A stretch of DNA of 64,000 nt from Mucilaginibacter sp. 44-25 (lineage in GTDB: Bacteria; Bacteroidota; Bacteroidia; Sphingobacteriales; Sphingobacteriaceae), in contig MKTS01000003.1 of the NCBI GenBank assembly GCA_001898335.1, forward strand, positions 124,001-188,000. The letters run 5' to 3'. Below the pieces are notes generated by a model, which worked only from the letters and a program-made list of their open reading frames with translations, had not been told where the DNA came from and ran no database searches. This document shows positions 1 to 9,919 of this stretch, in pieces; within the stretch, counting starts at the first letter, position 1, and each line of letters opens with the position of its first letter. A program made the translations under genes and the position numbers.

Positions 1-39
1 GGCTGGGAGAACGAAAATTAAGCAACTAAAGATACAACT

Positions 40-435
40 ATGAAAATCCAACGTATTGGGTCCAGGCCATCCGGAAAAGGACCAACTGAATATTTTACAG
101 GGACTGTACGAATTGATCCGTTAAACGAACCGCCCGAACCCGCCCGTGTAGCCATGGCATTGGTGACCTTTGAACCAGGGGCACGTACCGCCTGGCATAC
201 GCACCCTTATGGACAAACCTTAATAGTTACCACCGGTGCCGGTTGGGTACAGCGTGAGGGCGATACCAAAGAAAATATCTACCCGGGCGACGTGATTTAT
301 TTTGAACAGAACGAAAAACACTGGCATGGCGCAACGGCTACCACAGCCATGAGTCATATTGCCGTACAGGAAAAAGAAAACGGTTCACCCGTTGAATGGA
401 TGGAACAGGTTAATGACGAAGATTACAAAAGCTAA
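40..435 (+). CDS. Mn-type cupin, hydroxynitrile-lyase-like
   Basis: Small single-domain cupin of 131 residues. Metal ligands are visible as H53, H55, Q59 and H94 (motif WHTHP, then Q, then KHWHG). The HxHxxxQ...H set, the length and much of the sequence match what I remember of the bacterial manganese cupin hydroxynitrile lyases such as GtHNL; the physiological substrate of that family is unclear. It has no signal peptide and so is cytosolic. It sits 9 bases before an aldo-keto reductase, the same gene order as in the exported set further right (cupin at 5327, reductase at 6343). An upstream gene probably ends just before it: one frame of bases 1-21 ends in a stop, and another frame stops at 41-43, overlapping this ATG. 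Confidence 0.85.
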   Translation: MKIQRIGSRPSGKGPTEYFTGTVRIDPLNEPPEPARVAMALVTFEPGARTAWHTHPYGQTLIVTTGAGWVQREGDTKENIYPGDVIYFEQNEKHWHGATATTAMSHIAVQEKENGSPVEWMEQVNDEDYKS

Positions 436-1428
<993 letters not shown>

Positions 1429-1433
1429 TTCCC

Positions 1434-1472
1434 TTAGCTATTAATTGTTCTTTACGGATAATTAATAGCTAA
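1434..1472. terminator. Inverted repeat between convergent genes
   Basis: Perfect 13-base arms (1434-1446 and 1460-1472) around a 13-base spacer, in the 50-base gap between the convergent reductase and response-regulator genes. The stem is AT-rich and has no clear T-tract, so a terminator role on both strands is likely from position but not certain. Confidence 0.5.
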
Positions 1473-1478
1473 TTACTA

Positions 1479-2231
1479 CTATACCCAATCCTTTGTAAAG
1501 TCGTTGAATGCCTCTTTATACTGTTCGGTTACGGGTATGGTAAGCTCACCAATCTGCAGGGTATTTTTTGCTATTGCTGTAACCGCACTCTTCGCAACGA
1601 TGAACGAGCGGTGAATCCGAATAAAACCTAATGCAGATAGCCTCTCTTCGAGATTTTTCAGGCTCATTAAAGTAAGCAAAGCTTTGTTCTGATTTTTAAG
1701 GAAGATCTTTACATAATCCTTCAAGCCTTCAATATAAAGAATATCCGTAATTTGAATTTTAACCAGTTGGTAGTCAACCTTTAGGTAAATATAATCCTTC
1801 TCTATACGCTCTTTCGCCGGTACAATTTGTGCATTCTCCTTATTATTTTCGAGTAGTTTAAAGTATTCAAAAGCCTTATTAGCCGATTTGGTAAAGTCAA
1901 CAAAACTGAAGGGCTTTAACAGATAATCCAACGCATCAACTTTGAAGCCATCCAGGGCGTACTGATCATAAGCAGTGGTGAAAATGACCCGCAGACTTTT
2001 ATTTCTTCCTGTCTGCTCGATGATCCTGGCAAGTTCTACGCCGCTTAGATCGGCCATCCGGATATCAAGGAACAACAATTGCAGTTCCGGCTGATCATGT
2101 ATCGCTTTTAGCGCTTCAACTGCATTAGTGTAAGTCGCTATTAAGTTCAGAAACGGCGTTTGCTCAATATAGGTCGTCACCAGCTTTAAAGCAACCGGTT
2201 CATCATCCACCGCTATGCAATTTATTCTCAT
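1479..2231 (-). CDS. LytTR-family response regulator
   Basis: Two-domain response regulator of 250 residues. The N-terminal receiver has the acidic pair D9/D10, the phospho-acceptor D56 (LFLDIRM) and the conserved K in LKPF. The C-terminal LytTR DNA-binding domain covers about residues 145-250, with IYIEGLKDYVKI and the FIRIHRSFIV block typical of the family. Its start overlaps the end of the kinase gene upstream (2228-3277), so the two are translationally coupled. Targets are unknown; the exported redox operon that begins on the other side of the kinase is the nearest candidate. Confidence 0.93.
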   Translation of the reverse strand: MRINCIAVDDEPVALKLVTTYIEQTPFLNLIATYTNAVEALKAIHDQPELQLLFLDIRMADLSGVELARIIEQTGRNKSLRVIFTTAYDQYALDGFKVDALDYLLKPFSFVDFTKSANKAFEYFKLLENNKENAQIVPAKERIEKDYIYLKVDYQLVKIQITDILYIEGLKDYVKIFLKNQNKALLTLMSLKNLEERLSALGFIRIHRSFIVAKSAVTAIAKNTLQIGELTIPVTEQYKEAFNDFTKDWV

Positions 2232-3277
2232 GATAACTCAAGGGTTAAGATCACCGTATAATCTTTAGCATTTAAATCATTCTGAATCTCTAAGGTATGC
2301 TTTTTAGGATAAAGCAGGTCGAGCCGGCGTTTGGTGTTTACAACGCCGATACCATTGCTGTCCTCTAAATGTTCAGCTTTCTCTTCAAAAAGCGAATTTT
2401 TAACTTCAATCTTAACCTGTGTTCCTGATTGACTGATATCTACATAAACGTAACTTGGATGCACGGAACTTATACCATGCTTAAAGGCATTTTCAATAAA
2501 AGGCAAAAAAAGCATCGGCGCAATTTCGTAATTCCTCATCGCCTCCTGTTTTTCATAAATCATTTGTACGTTATCTGTAAGCCGCAGGCGCATTAATGCG
2601 ATATAATCTTCCACAAATTTTATCTCTTTTTCAAGCTCCGTCGAATCATTTTTTGTACCATAAATCACATAACGCATCATGTGCGATAAGGTGTAGATGG
2701 CATCTTTGGAAACGGCAGGATTAGTATCGGCAAGCGCGTATATAGTATGCAGGATATTGAAAAAGAAATGAGGATTGATCTGGGCTTTTAACAGGGACAA
2801 CTCGGTAGTTACCTTTTCGCGGGATGTTGCTTCAAAAACAGCCTGATCGGCTTTCATCTTCTTATAAAATGAAATGATTGTGCTGATGCCCAGCAATACC
2901 ATGGCGGTCATCATTGTCCAGTAAAAATCGTGCGTGTTCCTTGGATCCGGCTTTTGGTTTAATATCCTGCTCAGTGCAGCATTGGCACCCGTAATATCAT
3001 CAAGCAAACCATTTAGGTAAACCGAAACCACTACCAAACCCAACGATATAATAATAAATAATGTTAATTTATTTCTATACAACAATTTCGGGGTCAAAAA
3101 CAACAGGTTGAGGTAAAATAGGGCCGCCCAGATCACATGCATGGAGATCCGCTTTATCCAAAACTCGGTAGGGAGCTTAAATGGCCAGGTCAACGGGAAA
3201 AGCGTATAAATAATCAGCCCCGCCACAATGTAAAAATGCACTGATAGAAATATCTTCTTTAAAGCCGGGAAACCCAT
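2228..3277 (-). CDS. LytS-type sensor histidine kinase
   Basis: Membrane histidine kinase of 349 residues in the His_kinase (PF06580) family. Four hydrophobic segments occupy about residues 10-140, with no periplasmic sensor domain. The phospho-acceptor is H170 in the QINPHFFFNIL motif; the ATP-binding N-box is FIENAFKHG and the G-box lies in SNGIGVVNTKRRLDLLYP. It works with the overlapping LytTR regulator. The signal it senses is not evident. Confidence 0.93.
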   Translation of the reverse strand: MGFPALKKIFLSVHFYIVAGLIIYTLFPLTWPFKLPTEFWIKRISMHVIWAALFYLNLLFLTPKLLYRNKLTLFIIISLGLVVVSVYLNGLLDDITGANAALSRILNQKPDPRNTHDFYWTMMTAMVLLGISTIISFYKKMKADQAVFEATSREKVTTELSLLKAQINPHFFFNILHTIYALADTNPAVSKDAIYTLSHMMRYVIYGTKNDSTELEKEIKFVEDYIALMRLRLTDNVQMIYEKQEAMRNYEIAPMLFLPFIENAFKHGISSVHPSYVYVDISQSGTQVKIEVKNSLFEEKAEHLEDSNGIGVVNTKRRLDLLYPKKHTLEIQNDLNAKDYTVILTLELS

Positions 3278-3669
3278 ATTTATTCGTTTAATATAAAAGT
3301 AGTATAAAAAAGTGCGTTTTGTTTCTCAGGCAAAACGCACCATACCGTATCAAAACAGTAATCAACTAAACCCCATCTCACCGGGATTGTACAAAGCAGG
3401 ACATTTTTATGCAATAAAAATCCCCAAATAGACAGTTGGGCTGATAAAATCGATAGAATGGCATTATTTATCTATCGCTGCTATTATCATAAAACTGCCT
3501 CAATATTATGTCGAAAATTGGATTTGAACCATAAAATTAAAGCCATCGATTTTAAAGGCTGTTTCGTCTATTTTTAATAAGCAGCGGTCTATTACCAAGT
3601 TTTAAATAGTTGAAAATGTGTTGTTTTGAGACGAATCAATAATTAATCAGCACAACAACAGCAATAATT
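3278..3669. other. Divergent intergenic region with hairpin
   Basis: A 392-base gap between the divergent kinase gene and the exported-enzyme operon. It must hold promoters for both. The one clear structure is a perfect 10-base inverted repeat (3312-3321 with 3331-3340, 9-base loop) about 35 bases upstream of the kinase start, so it would lie in the kinase 5' leader. I see no ORF worth calling and no exact TAnnTTTG element; TTGTTTTG near 3625 is the closest for the esterase. Confidence 0.5.
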
Positions 3670-5298
3670 ATGAAACGGATATTAGTAGCATTGATCGTAT
3701 TCAGCGCCTATTCTGCGAAAGCTCAACAAACAGAGAGCAAAACTGTACAATCAACAGTGGCCGGTCCCCTTGTTGAGACAAAAGCGGGTGCTGTACGTGG
3801 CGCAACATTAGGTGATGTTTCAAGCTTTAAAGGCATTCCTTTTGCAGCACCGCCAGTTGGTGAATTTCGTTGGCGACCACCACAGCCCTTAAAAGCCTGG
3901 GCGGGAGAACGTGATGCTACCAAATATGGCGCGGACCCTGCGCAAATGGGCTGGCCACGAAACGGTAATAAGTTGTCTGCTACATCATCTGAAGATTGTT
4001 TGTATTTAAATATATGGAAACCTGCAAGCGCTAAATCAGGTGCTAAATTGCCGGTGATGGTTTGGATCTACGGCGGCGCTTTTGTATTTGGCAGTGGCGC
4101 TCAACCGGGTTATTCGGGCGAGCAGTTTGCAAAGCAAGGTGTTATTTTGATCACCCTCAATTATCGCGTTGGGCGGCTTGGCTTTTTTGCGTTTCCGTCG
4201 CTTAGTGCCGAACACCCAGATGAACCAAAGGGTAATTACGCCTTTATGGATCAAATGGCAGCGCTTAAATGGGTGCAGCAAAACATTGCCGCTTTTGGCG
4301 GTGACCCTAAAAACGTTACTATATTCGGTGAGTCGGCAGGCGGTGTCTCGGTGCAATCGTTATTAACCATACCAGGCGCAAACGGATTATTTCAAAAGGC
4401 AATTGTTGAATCCGGCGGCGGCCGTGATGGTGTGCTCACAGGCAGACCGATAAATAAGGATAATACCGATAAATATTACCCAATATCCGCAGAAACCATC
4501 GGGGTAAACTTTGCTAAAAAGCACGGTATTACCGGTACAGATGCTGCGGCACTTGAAAAGCTGCGGTCCTTGAGTGCTGAAGATATTATTGACGGCGGCC
4601 AGGAAACCGACGGACCGGGCGGCGCACCTATTTATCCGGGCCCAATTCTCGATGGAAAATTAGTTACAGAAACCGCTCAAAGCGCTTATTCGGCCGGACG
4701 GGGAGTAAAAGTTCCGCTCATAATTGGCTCTAATAGCGCCGAAGTGCCGGCGGGTTTTGTAAATGCTGCGACAAAAGACGAATTATTGAATTTGTTTGGC
4801 AGTATGAAGGCTGACGCAAAAGCCGCCTATGATCCTGATGGAAACACAGAATTACCGAAAATGCTTACCATGGTAAATACAGATAAGGTATGGGCAGAAC
4901 CCGCCATATTTACTGCCCGCGCCTTTGCAGCCAAGGGTGCACCGGCATATGTTTATATATTTTCATATGTTTCACCATCCGCGCAGCAATGGATGAAATA
5001 CGGGGCGGCACACGCTTCTGAAATTGGTTATGTCTTTAACAATCTGACAAGCCGGGATGGAGCGGCAATTGCGACAAAAGACCTGGAAGTCGCCAAAATG
5101 ATGAATACCTATTGGGCTAATTTTGCAAAAACTGGCAATCCGAATGGCAGCGGTTTGGCGAAATGGCCGGCTTATGATCCAAAGAAAAACGAGCTTTTGG
5201 AAATCCAGGCGGACGGTTCGGCATCAGGCAAACCTAATCCTAAAAAAGCAAGAATAGACGTCATTGAAAAGGCGGTTACTTCGGGTAATCTTCGTTAA
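3670..5298 (+). CDS. Exported type-B carboxylesterase
   Basis: Carboxylesterase/lipase of the type-B alpha/beta-hydrolase family, 542 residues. A Sec signal peptide covers about residues 1-19 (ending SAKAQ). The nucleophile is S222 in GESAGG, the oxyanion-hole motif is YGGAFVFG, and the type-B signature SEDCLYLNIW is present; the catalytic His is probably in GAAHASE. It should hydrolyse ester bonds in the periplasm or at the surface. It opens a run of eight same-strand genes with short gaps and export signals throughout, suggesting it releases the substrate that the oxidoreductases downstream process. Confidence 0.93.
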   Translation: MKRILVALIVFSAYSAKAQQTESKTVQSTVAGPLVETKAGAVRGATLGDVSSFKGIPFAAPPVGEFRWRPPQPLKAWAGERDATKYGADPAQMGWPRNGNKLSATSSEDCLYLNIWKPASAKSGAKLPVMVWIYGGAFVFGSGAQPGYSGEQFAKQGVILITLNYRVGRLGFFAFPSLSAEHPDEPKGNYAFMDQMAALKWVQQNIAAFGGDPKNVTIFGESAGGVSVQSLLTIPGANGLFQKAIVESGGGRDGVLTGRPINKDNTDKYYPISAETIGVNFAKKHGITGTDAAALEKLRSLSAEDIIDGGQETDGPGGAPIYPGPILDGKLVTETAQSAYSAGRGVKVPLIIGSNSAEVPAGFVNAATKDELLNLFGSMKADAKAAYDPDGNTELPKMLTMVNTDKVWAEPAIFTARAFAAKGAPAYVYIFSYVSPSAQQWMKYGAAHASEIGYVFNNLTSRDGAAIATKDLEVAKMMNTYWANFAKTGNPNGSGLAKWPAYDPKKNELLEIQADGSASGKPNPKKARIDVIEKAVTSGNLR

Positions 5299-5326
5299 TT
5301 AATAACAATTGAATAATTATACTAAT

Positions 5327-5785
5327 ATGAAAAAGATTCTGTATCTGATAACGCTTTTAGTGACAATTGCCTCTCCACGTGCAATAGCACAAACAGGCAT
5401 ATTCCCCAAGGGCGAATTATCTAAAACAAATAATCATACCGGCGATGTATGGCTGGTAGAATTAAATAAGGCGGATAGTGTTATCAATGTCGCGTTAGCC
5501 AGTCCAACTTTTGCTCCGGGTGCAAAGTTGGACTGGCATATTCACCCTGCCGGGCAAATACTCATGATCACCGAGGGCACAGGGTTTTACCAGGAGAAAG
5601 GAAAAGCTATTCAGGTAGTACACAAGGGCGATGTTATTAAGTGCACGCCAGGTATAGCACACTGGCATGGTGCGTCTCCCAAATCAACGTTTACTTATAT
5701 AGCGGCAAGTACAAATGCTGCCAAAAACAAAACGGTATGGCTGGAAAGGGTGACGAAGAGCGAGTATAACAACGCAAAATATTAA
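5327..5785 (+). CDS. Exported cupin, hydroxynitrile-lyase-like
   Basis: Exported relative of the cupin at 40-435. I start it at the ATG at 5327 because the next residues (MKKILYLITLL, ending AIAQ) form a good signal peptide; a TTG at 5309 is also in frame. The metal-binding set is conserved as WHIHP, then Q three residues later, and a second motif AHWHG. The enzymatic role is unknown. The same cupin-plus-reductase pairing as in the cytosolic set suggests a shared chemistry carried out in two compartments. Confidence 0.85.
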   Translation: MKKILYLITLLVTIASPRAIAQTGIFPKGELSKTNNHTGDVWLVELNKADSVINVALASPTFAPGAKLDWHIHPAGQILMITEGTGFYQEKGKAIQVVHKGDVIKCTPGIAHWHGASPKSTFTYIAASTNAAKNKTVWLERVTKSEYNNAKY

Positions 5786-5814
5786 ACTGACCAATAAACA
5801 TAAAAACTAATATT

Positions 5815-6327
5815 ATGAAAGCAACTATTATCGCCCTTTTTCTGTGCATTGCATGTGTGCAGTTATCAAATGCCCAGGCCAAATTGCCCGGGGCAGCAGC
5901 CACGACAACTACAAAAGACGAGCAAGAATTACTCGACCTGTCCAAAACCAAATGGAAATGGATGGCTGATAAAAATGTGGAGTCGTTAAACACCCTGTTC
6001 GACGAAAAGTGTGTATTTGTACACATGGGCGGCAGTTGGGGCAAAACCCAGGAATTAAATACCATAAAAGGCGGCTTTATTTGGTATAAGCAAGCGGAAA
6101 TATATGGCGCATCAGTCAATATCTTTAGTAACACTGCCATTTTGTTAAATGATATTGACCTGGTAGCAGTGGTGGGTGGCAACGAAGTCGTGCATGCTTT
6201 TATGGTGACTGAAGTTTACCTGAAGGAAAACGGTAAATGGAAGATGGGCTCACTTACATTTTCAACGCTTATCCGGCCTGTTAAAATGAAAACTAACATT
6301 CCTCCTGCGCCACAGCCACAACATTAA
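5815..6327 (+). CDS. Exported NTF2-like (DUF4440) protein
   Basis: 170 residues with a signal peptide (about 1-20, ending SNAQA) and an NTF2/SnoaL-like fold typical of DUF4440: the opening helix around KTKWKWMADKNVESLNTLF and the closing strands VTEVYLKENGKWKMGSL. These cone-shaped domains bind small ligands or catalyse isomerisation or dehydration; nothing here tells which. It is 29 bases downstream of the exported cupin and 15 upstream of the exported reductase. Confidence 0.82.
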   Translation: MKATIIALFLCIACVQLSNAQAKLPGAAATTTTKDEQELLDLSKTKWKWMADKNVESLNTLFDEKCVFVHMGGSWGKTQELNTIKGGFIWYKQAEIYGASVNIFSNTAILLNDIDLVAVVGGNEVVHAFMVTEVYLKENGKWKMGSLTFSTLIRPVKMKTNIPPAPQPQH

Positions 6328-6342
6328 TTAAAGCTACCAGAT

Positions 6343-7470
6343 ATGAATCGTCGAAATCTTTTAAAAACGGGGCTGACACTTGCCGGGGCGTCATTGATCA
6401 GCACAAACAGTAATGCCGGCACAAACCTACCATCCACTACATCGTTTTCTGCCGCACCTGGCAAACGGAAGCTTGGAGGCAAGCTCGAAGTATCGAGTAT
6501 TGGTTTAGGAGTGCAAAATATGTGGCGGACCTATCAAACTACCATACCATACCGCCCAGAAATGATCAACATCATCAGGAAAGCTTATGATAACGGTGTT
6601 ACTCTTTTTGACACAGCCGAAGCTTATGGGCCATTTGAGAGCGAGCGGATTTTGGGTGAAGCAACATCTTCCTTTCGCAATAAAATCGTGATTGAAACCA
6701 AGTACGGTTGGAATATCGATCAGAAAACGGAGAAACGCTTACCTGGCCTAAATAGTAAACCCGAACATATTAAGGAGGTAGTTGAAGGGATGCTAAAACG
6801 CCTGCGCACTGATCGTATTGATTTATTGTACCAGCACCGTGTTGATCCTGCTGTTCCGATAGAAGATGTTGTCGGCGCGATCAAAGATCTGATCGGCCAG
6901 GGCAAAGTACTTCATTATGGGCTTTCTGAACCAGGGGCACAAACTGTAAGACGGGCGCACGCTATCCATCCGGTTACCGCTATTCAAAACGAATATTCGC
7001 TTTTATGGCGCGGGCCTGAAGAAACGATACTTCCGCTTTGCGAAGAACTCGGCATCGGTTTCGTTTGCTGGAGCCCGCTTGGCGTTGGATTTCTGAACGG
7101 TGCAATTGATGAAAATACACGCTTTGCGCCCGGCGATATCAGAGGAATTGAAGAGCGGTTTTCTCCTGAAAACCTGCCCAACAATATGGCACTGGTTAAA
7201 TTAATAAAGACCTGGGCTGTAAAAAAAGAAGCTACGCCCGGGCAAATATCGCTTGCCTGGTTACTGGCAAAAAAGCCATGGATAGTACCCATTCCTGGTA
7301 CTACGCAAATGGCACACATGCTTGAAAATTCCGGTGCTGGTAATGTGAAATTTTCCGCTGATGAATTAAAGCAGTTCAATCAGGAGTTAGCGGGTATAAC
7401 CATCAAAGGATTACGCCTGCCACAAGCGGTTTTAAATTTCTCTAATGTAGACGCTCCAATTAAGCAATAA
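6343..7470 (+). CDS. Tat-exported aldo/keto reductase
   Basis: Paralogue of the reductase at 445-1428 with an added 40-residue leader that starts MNRRNLLKTG and continues into a hydrophobic stretch, which reads as a Tat signal, consistent with export after folding. The catalytic tetrad is complete: D90, Y95, K120 and H165 ([22 protein letters not shown]). The binding motif IPGTTQ is kept. How a periplasmic enzyme of this family would get NADPH is unclear; carrying a tightly bound cofactor out through Tat is one possibility. Confidence 0.9.
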   Translation: MNRRNLLKTGLTLAGASLISTNSNAGTNLPSTTSFSAAPGKRKLGGKLEVSSIGLGVQNMWRTYQTTIPYRPEMINIIRKAYDNGVTLFDTAEAYGPFESERILGEATSSFRNKIVIETKYGWNIDQKTEKRLPGLNSKPEHIKEVVEGMLKRLRTDRIDLLYQHRVDPAVPIEDVVGAIKDLIGQGKVLHYGLSEPGAQTVRRAHAIHPVTAIQNEYSLLWRGPEETILPLCEELGIGFVCWSPLGVGFLNGAIDENTRFAPGDIRGIEERFSPENLPNNMALVKLIKTWAVKKEATPGQISLAWLLAKKPWIVPIPGTTQMAHMLENSGAGNVKFSADELKQFNQELAGITIKGLRLPQAVLNFSNVDAPIKQ

Positions 7471-7485
7471 ACCTAAAATCATTAT

Positions 7486-8286
7486 ATGAAAAAGCCATTG
7501 TTTTTATTCATCGCGACGCTGCTATGCTCTGCAACGTTTGCACAACACAGCCTGGTAAAGTTATGGGAGTCTGATTCAGTTACTATTAAAGGGCCTGAAT
7601 CGGCGCTTTTCGATTCTAAATCGAATTCGATTTTTGTTTCCAGCATGGGCTCCGGCTCAGTCGTTCAGCTTGATCTAAAAGGAAAAGTGATTAAAGCGGA
7701 TTGGGCAACCGGTTTGAACTCCAACAAAGGGTCAGCGTTTTATAATGGATTGTTTTATACGGCAGAAACCTCGGCTGTTGCCGTTATTGATAACACAGGT
7801 AAAGTCGTAAAACGAATACCAATAGAGGGTGCGGGAATGTTAAATGACCTGGCTGTAGATTCAAAAGGGATTGTTTATGTAAGTGATACGCGGACAGGCA
7901 AGGTACATCGAATCGAGAATGATAAACCAATGGTATATCTTGAAAATATTCCCGGCGCAAATGGTTTGCTGACAGTTAACACAGATTTATATGTTGTAGG
8001 CTCCACAACCTTTCAAAAAGTTAATGCCAGCAAAGAAATTACTAAAGTTAGTGAAAGCTTTGAAAGTGGATTGGACGGAATTGTTCCAATAAGTGATAAA
8101 GAGTTTATTCTCAGTAATTACAAAGGCATTTTGTATTATGTCAACGCTGATGGCACAAACCAGGTATTGCTGGATAGCCGTGCCCAAAGAATAATGGCTA
8201 ACGATATCAGTTACGACAGCAAAACAAAAACGCTGTACGTGCCCTCGTTTGGCACCAATCGCATTATCGCCTATCAAGTAAAATAG
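7486..8286 (+). CDS. Exported SMP-30/gluconolactonase-like beta-propeller
   Basis: 266 residues with a signal peptide (MKKPLFLFIATLLCSATFAQ). The repeats (SNSIFVSSMGSG, LNDLAVDSKGIVYVSDT, GANGLL, MANDISYDSKTKTLYVPSFGTN) are those of a six-bladed SMP-30/NHL-type propeller. Such proteins are lactonases or non-catalytic ligand binders. Next to a sugar-dehydrogenase-like protein, hydrolysis of a lactone product is an attractive inference, but assigning metal ligands needs a structure model. Confidence 0.83.
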   Translation: MKKPLFLFIATLLCSATFAQHSLVKLWESDSVTIKGPESALFDSKSNSIFVSSMGSGSVVQLDLKGKVIKADWATGLNSNKGSAFYNGLFYTAETSAVAVIDNTGKVVKRIPIEGAGMLNDLAVDSKGIVYVSDTRTGKVHRIENDKPMVYLENIPGANGLLTVNTDLYVVGSTTFQKVNASKEITKVSESFESGLDGIVPISDKEFILSNYKGILYYVNADGTNQVLLDSRAQRIMANDISYDSKTKTLYVPSFGTNRIIAYQVK

Positions 8287-8322
8287 TTTTCAATTTCACA
8301 ACTAACTCATATTACCATCGCT

Positions 8323-9495
8323 ATGAACAAGCTTTTATTTATACCCATCGCCGCAACCCTGGCAGGAGTTATTTCTTTCGGCACTGCCGGTAAAATAGCT
8401 AAGCCTGCCAAGAAAAAAAATGACGTTTCAACTGCTGCCATAACGGGTGCAAGCGCAGTTTTGCCACTCGATAAAATTAAAATGCCTGCGGGCTTTTCCA
8501 TCAGCGTGTATGCTGAGGTCGCGGGCGCGCGATCGATGGTTATGTCACCATCAGGTGTACTCTTTGTCGGGACACAGCGTCCGGGAAAAGTATATGCGGT
8601 AAAAGATGTTGATGGCGACAATGTGGCCGATAAGAAATGGGAGATCACATCAGGAATGAACAACCCAAACGGCGTTGCACTCAAGAATGGTGCTCTGTAT
8701 GTTGCTGAGATCAGCAAGGTCACCAAATTTGCGGATATTGAGAAGAACATAGATGCTCCGGGAAAGGGTGAAGTTATCTATGATAAATTCCCTACTGAAT
8801 GGGCGCACGGTTGGAAATATATTGCCTTCGGGCCTGACGGTAAACTATATGTACCTGTAGGCTCACCGGTAAATATCGGTATACCTGACGACCGCCATGC
8901 GGCGATCTTCAGAATGAATGACGATGGTACCGAAATTGAAAAATTCGCAAGTGGTATCCGTAATACAGTTGGTTTTACCTGGAGCCCGACCTCTAAAGAA
9001 ATGTGGTTTACAGATAACGGCAGGGATATGTTAGGTGATGACGTTCCGTTTTGCGAGTTGAACAAAGCGCCCAAAGCCGGGATGAATTTTGGCTTTCCTT
9101 ATTTCCATAGTGGCACTATAAAAGATCCCGAATTTGGCGGTACGCATGAGGCTTCCGAATTTACTCCGCCAGCTCAAAACCTGGGCGCACATGTTGCACC
9201 GCTTGGGCTTAAATTCTATACGGGAAGCATGTTCCCAACTGAATATAAGGACCAGATTTTCATTGCTGAACATGGCTCGTGGAATCGCACTAAAAAGAAC
9301 GGTTACCGGGTTAGTCTGGTAAAAGTGAAAGATGGCAAAGCAGCGGGATACGAAACATTTGCCAGCGGCTGGCTGGATGATGAAGCACAAAAAGCCTGGG
9401 GCAGGCCGGTGGATGTTCTTGTTCTTAAAGACGGATCAATGCTGGTTTCAGACGATGTGGCCGGTGTTATTTATCGAATTTCTTACAAAAAGTAA
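8323..9495 (+). CDS. PQQ-dependent sugar (sorbosone-type) dehydrogenase
   Basis: 390 residues. The N-terminus (MNKLLFIPIAATLAGVISFG) is a signal peptide or anchor. The rest has the soluble PQQ-glucose/sorbosone dehydrogenase propeller pattern: IKMPAGFSISVYAEV, NGVALKNGALYVAEISKV, ASGIRNTVGFTW, MWFTDNGRD, and IAEHGSWNR near the C-terminus. It should oxidise a sugar or alcohol in the periplasm, using PQQ supplied from elsewhere. The cytochrome c gene begins one base after this stop codon, so the two are probably made together and the cytochrome takes the electrons. Confidence 0.88.
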   Translation: MNKLLFIPIAATLAGVISFGTAGKIAKPAKKKNDVSTAAITGASAVLPLDKIKMPAGFSISVYAEVAGARSMVMSPSGVLFVGTQRPGKVYAVKDVDGDNVADKKWEITSGMNNPNGVALKNGALYVAEISKVTKFADIEKNIDAPGKGEVIYDKFPTEWAHGWKYIAFGPDGKLYVPVGSPVNIGIPDDRHAAIFRMNDDGTEIEKFASGIRNTVGFTWSPTSKEMWFTDNGRDMLGDDVPFCELNKAPKAGMNFGFPYFHSGTIKDPEFGGTHEASEFTPPAQNLGAHVAPLGLKFYTGSMFPTEYKDQIFIAEHGSWNRTKKNGYRVSLVKVKDGKAAGYETFASGWLDDEAQKAWGRPVDVLVLKDGSMLVSDDVAGVIYRISYKK

Positions 9496-9496
9496 A

Positions 9497-9919
9497 ATGA
9501 AGATTGCTCTTTTAATCATCTGTTTATGCTTTTTGTCAACATTTTCAAAGGCACAAAAAAAACCATTACCTTCTTCCAACATGATGATCGGAAAAGAGAT
9601 TTATGTAAAACACTGCATGACTTGCCACCAGGTTGACGGTGTTGGCGCACAGAACATGATACCGCCATTGATCAAAACCGACTATGTTCTTGGCGAAAAG
9701 CAGCGGCTTATTAAAATACTATTGAATGGCCTCAAAGGAGATATAAATGTCAATGGAGATATGTATTCCGGTGAGATGCCATCGCAAGCCCTTTTAAAAG
9801 ACGATGAGATAGCAGCAGTACTCACATACGTTCGTAAAAGTTTCGGCAACAGCGCCAGTCCCGTGACTATTAAAGATGTTCGCAGAGTTCGTGCTACTAA
9901 TAAAACGGTATCTAAATGA
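9497..9919 (+). CDS. Periplasmic cytochrome c
   Basis: Monohaem class I cytochrome c. I place the start at 9497, just after the dehydrogenase stop, because it gives a good signal peptide (MKIALLIICLCFLSTFSKAQ) and a mature protein of about 120 residues; the longer reading from 9332 lies inside the previous gene. Haem attachment is CMTCH, and the distal Met ligand is probably in SGEMPSQ. Likely electron acceptor for the PQQ-type dehydrogenase. Its end overlaps the flavodoxin start (ATGA). Confidence 0.93.
   Translation: MKIALLIICLCFLSTFSKAQKKPLPSSNMMIGKEIYVKHCMTCHQVDGVGAQNMIPPLIKTDYVLGEKQRLIKILLNGLKGDINVNGDMYSGEMPSQALLKDDEIAAVLTYVRKSFGNSASPVTIKDVRRVRATNKTVSK

Noticed and set aside
4036..4356. 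Antisense frame inside the carboxylesterase
   Set aside because: Shadow of an intact enzyme; no motif, no start context.
9332..9496. Longer N-terminus for the cytochrome c gene
   Set aside because: It lies within the dehydrogenase gene; the start at 9497 gives a proper signal peptide.
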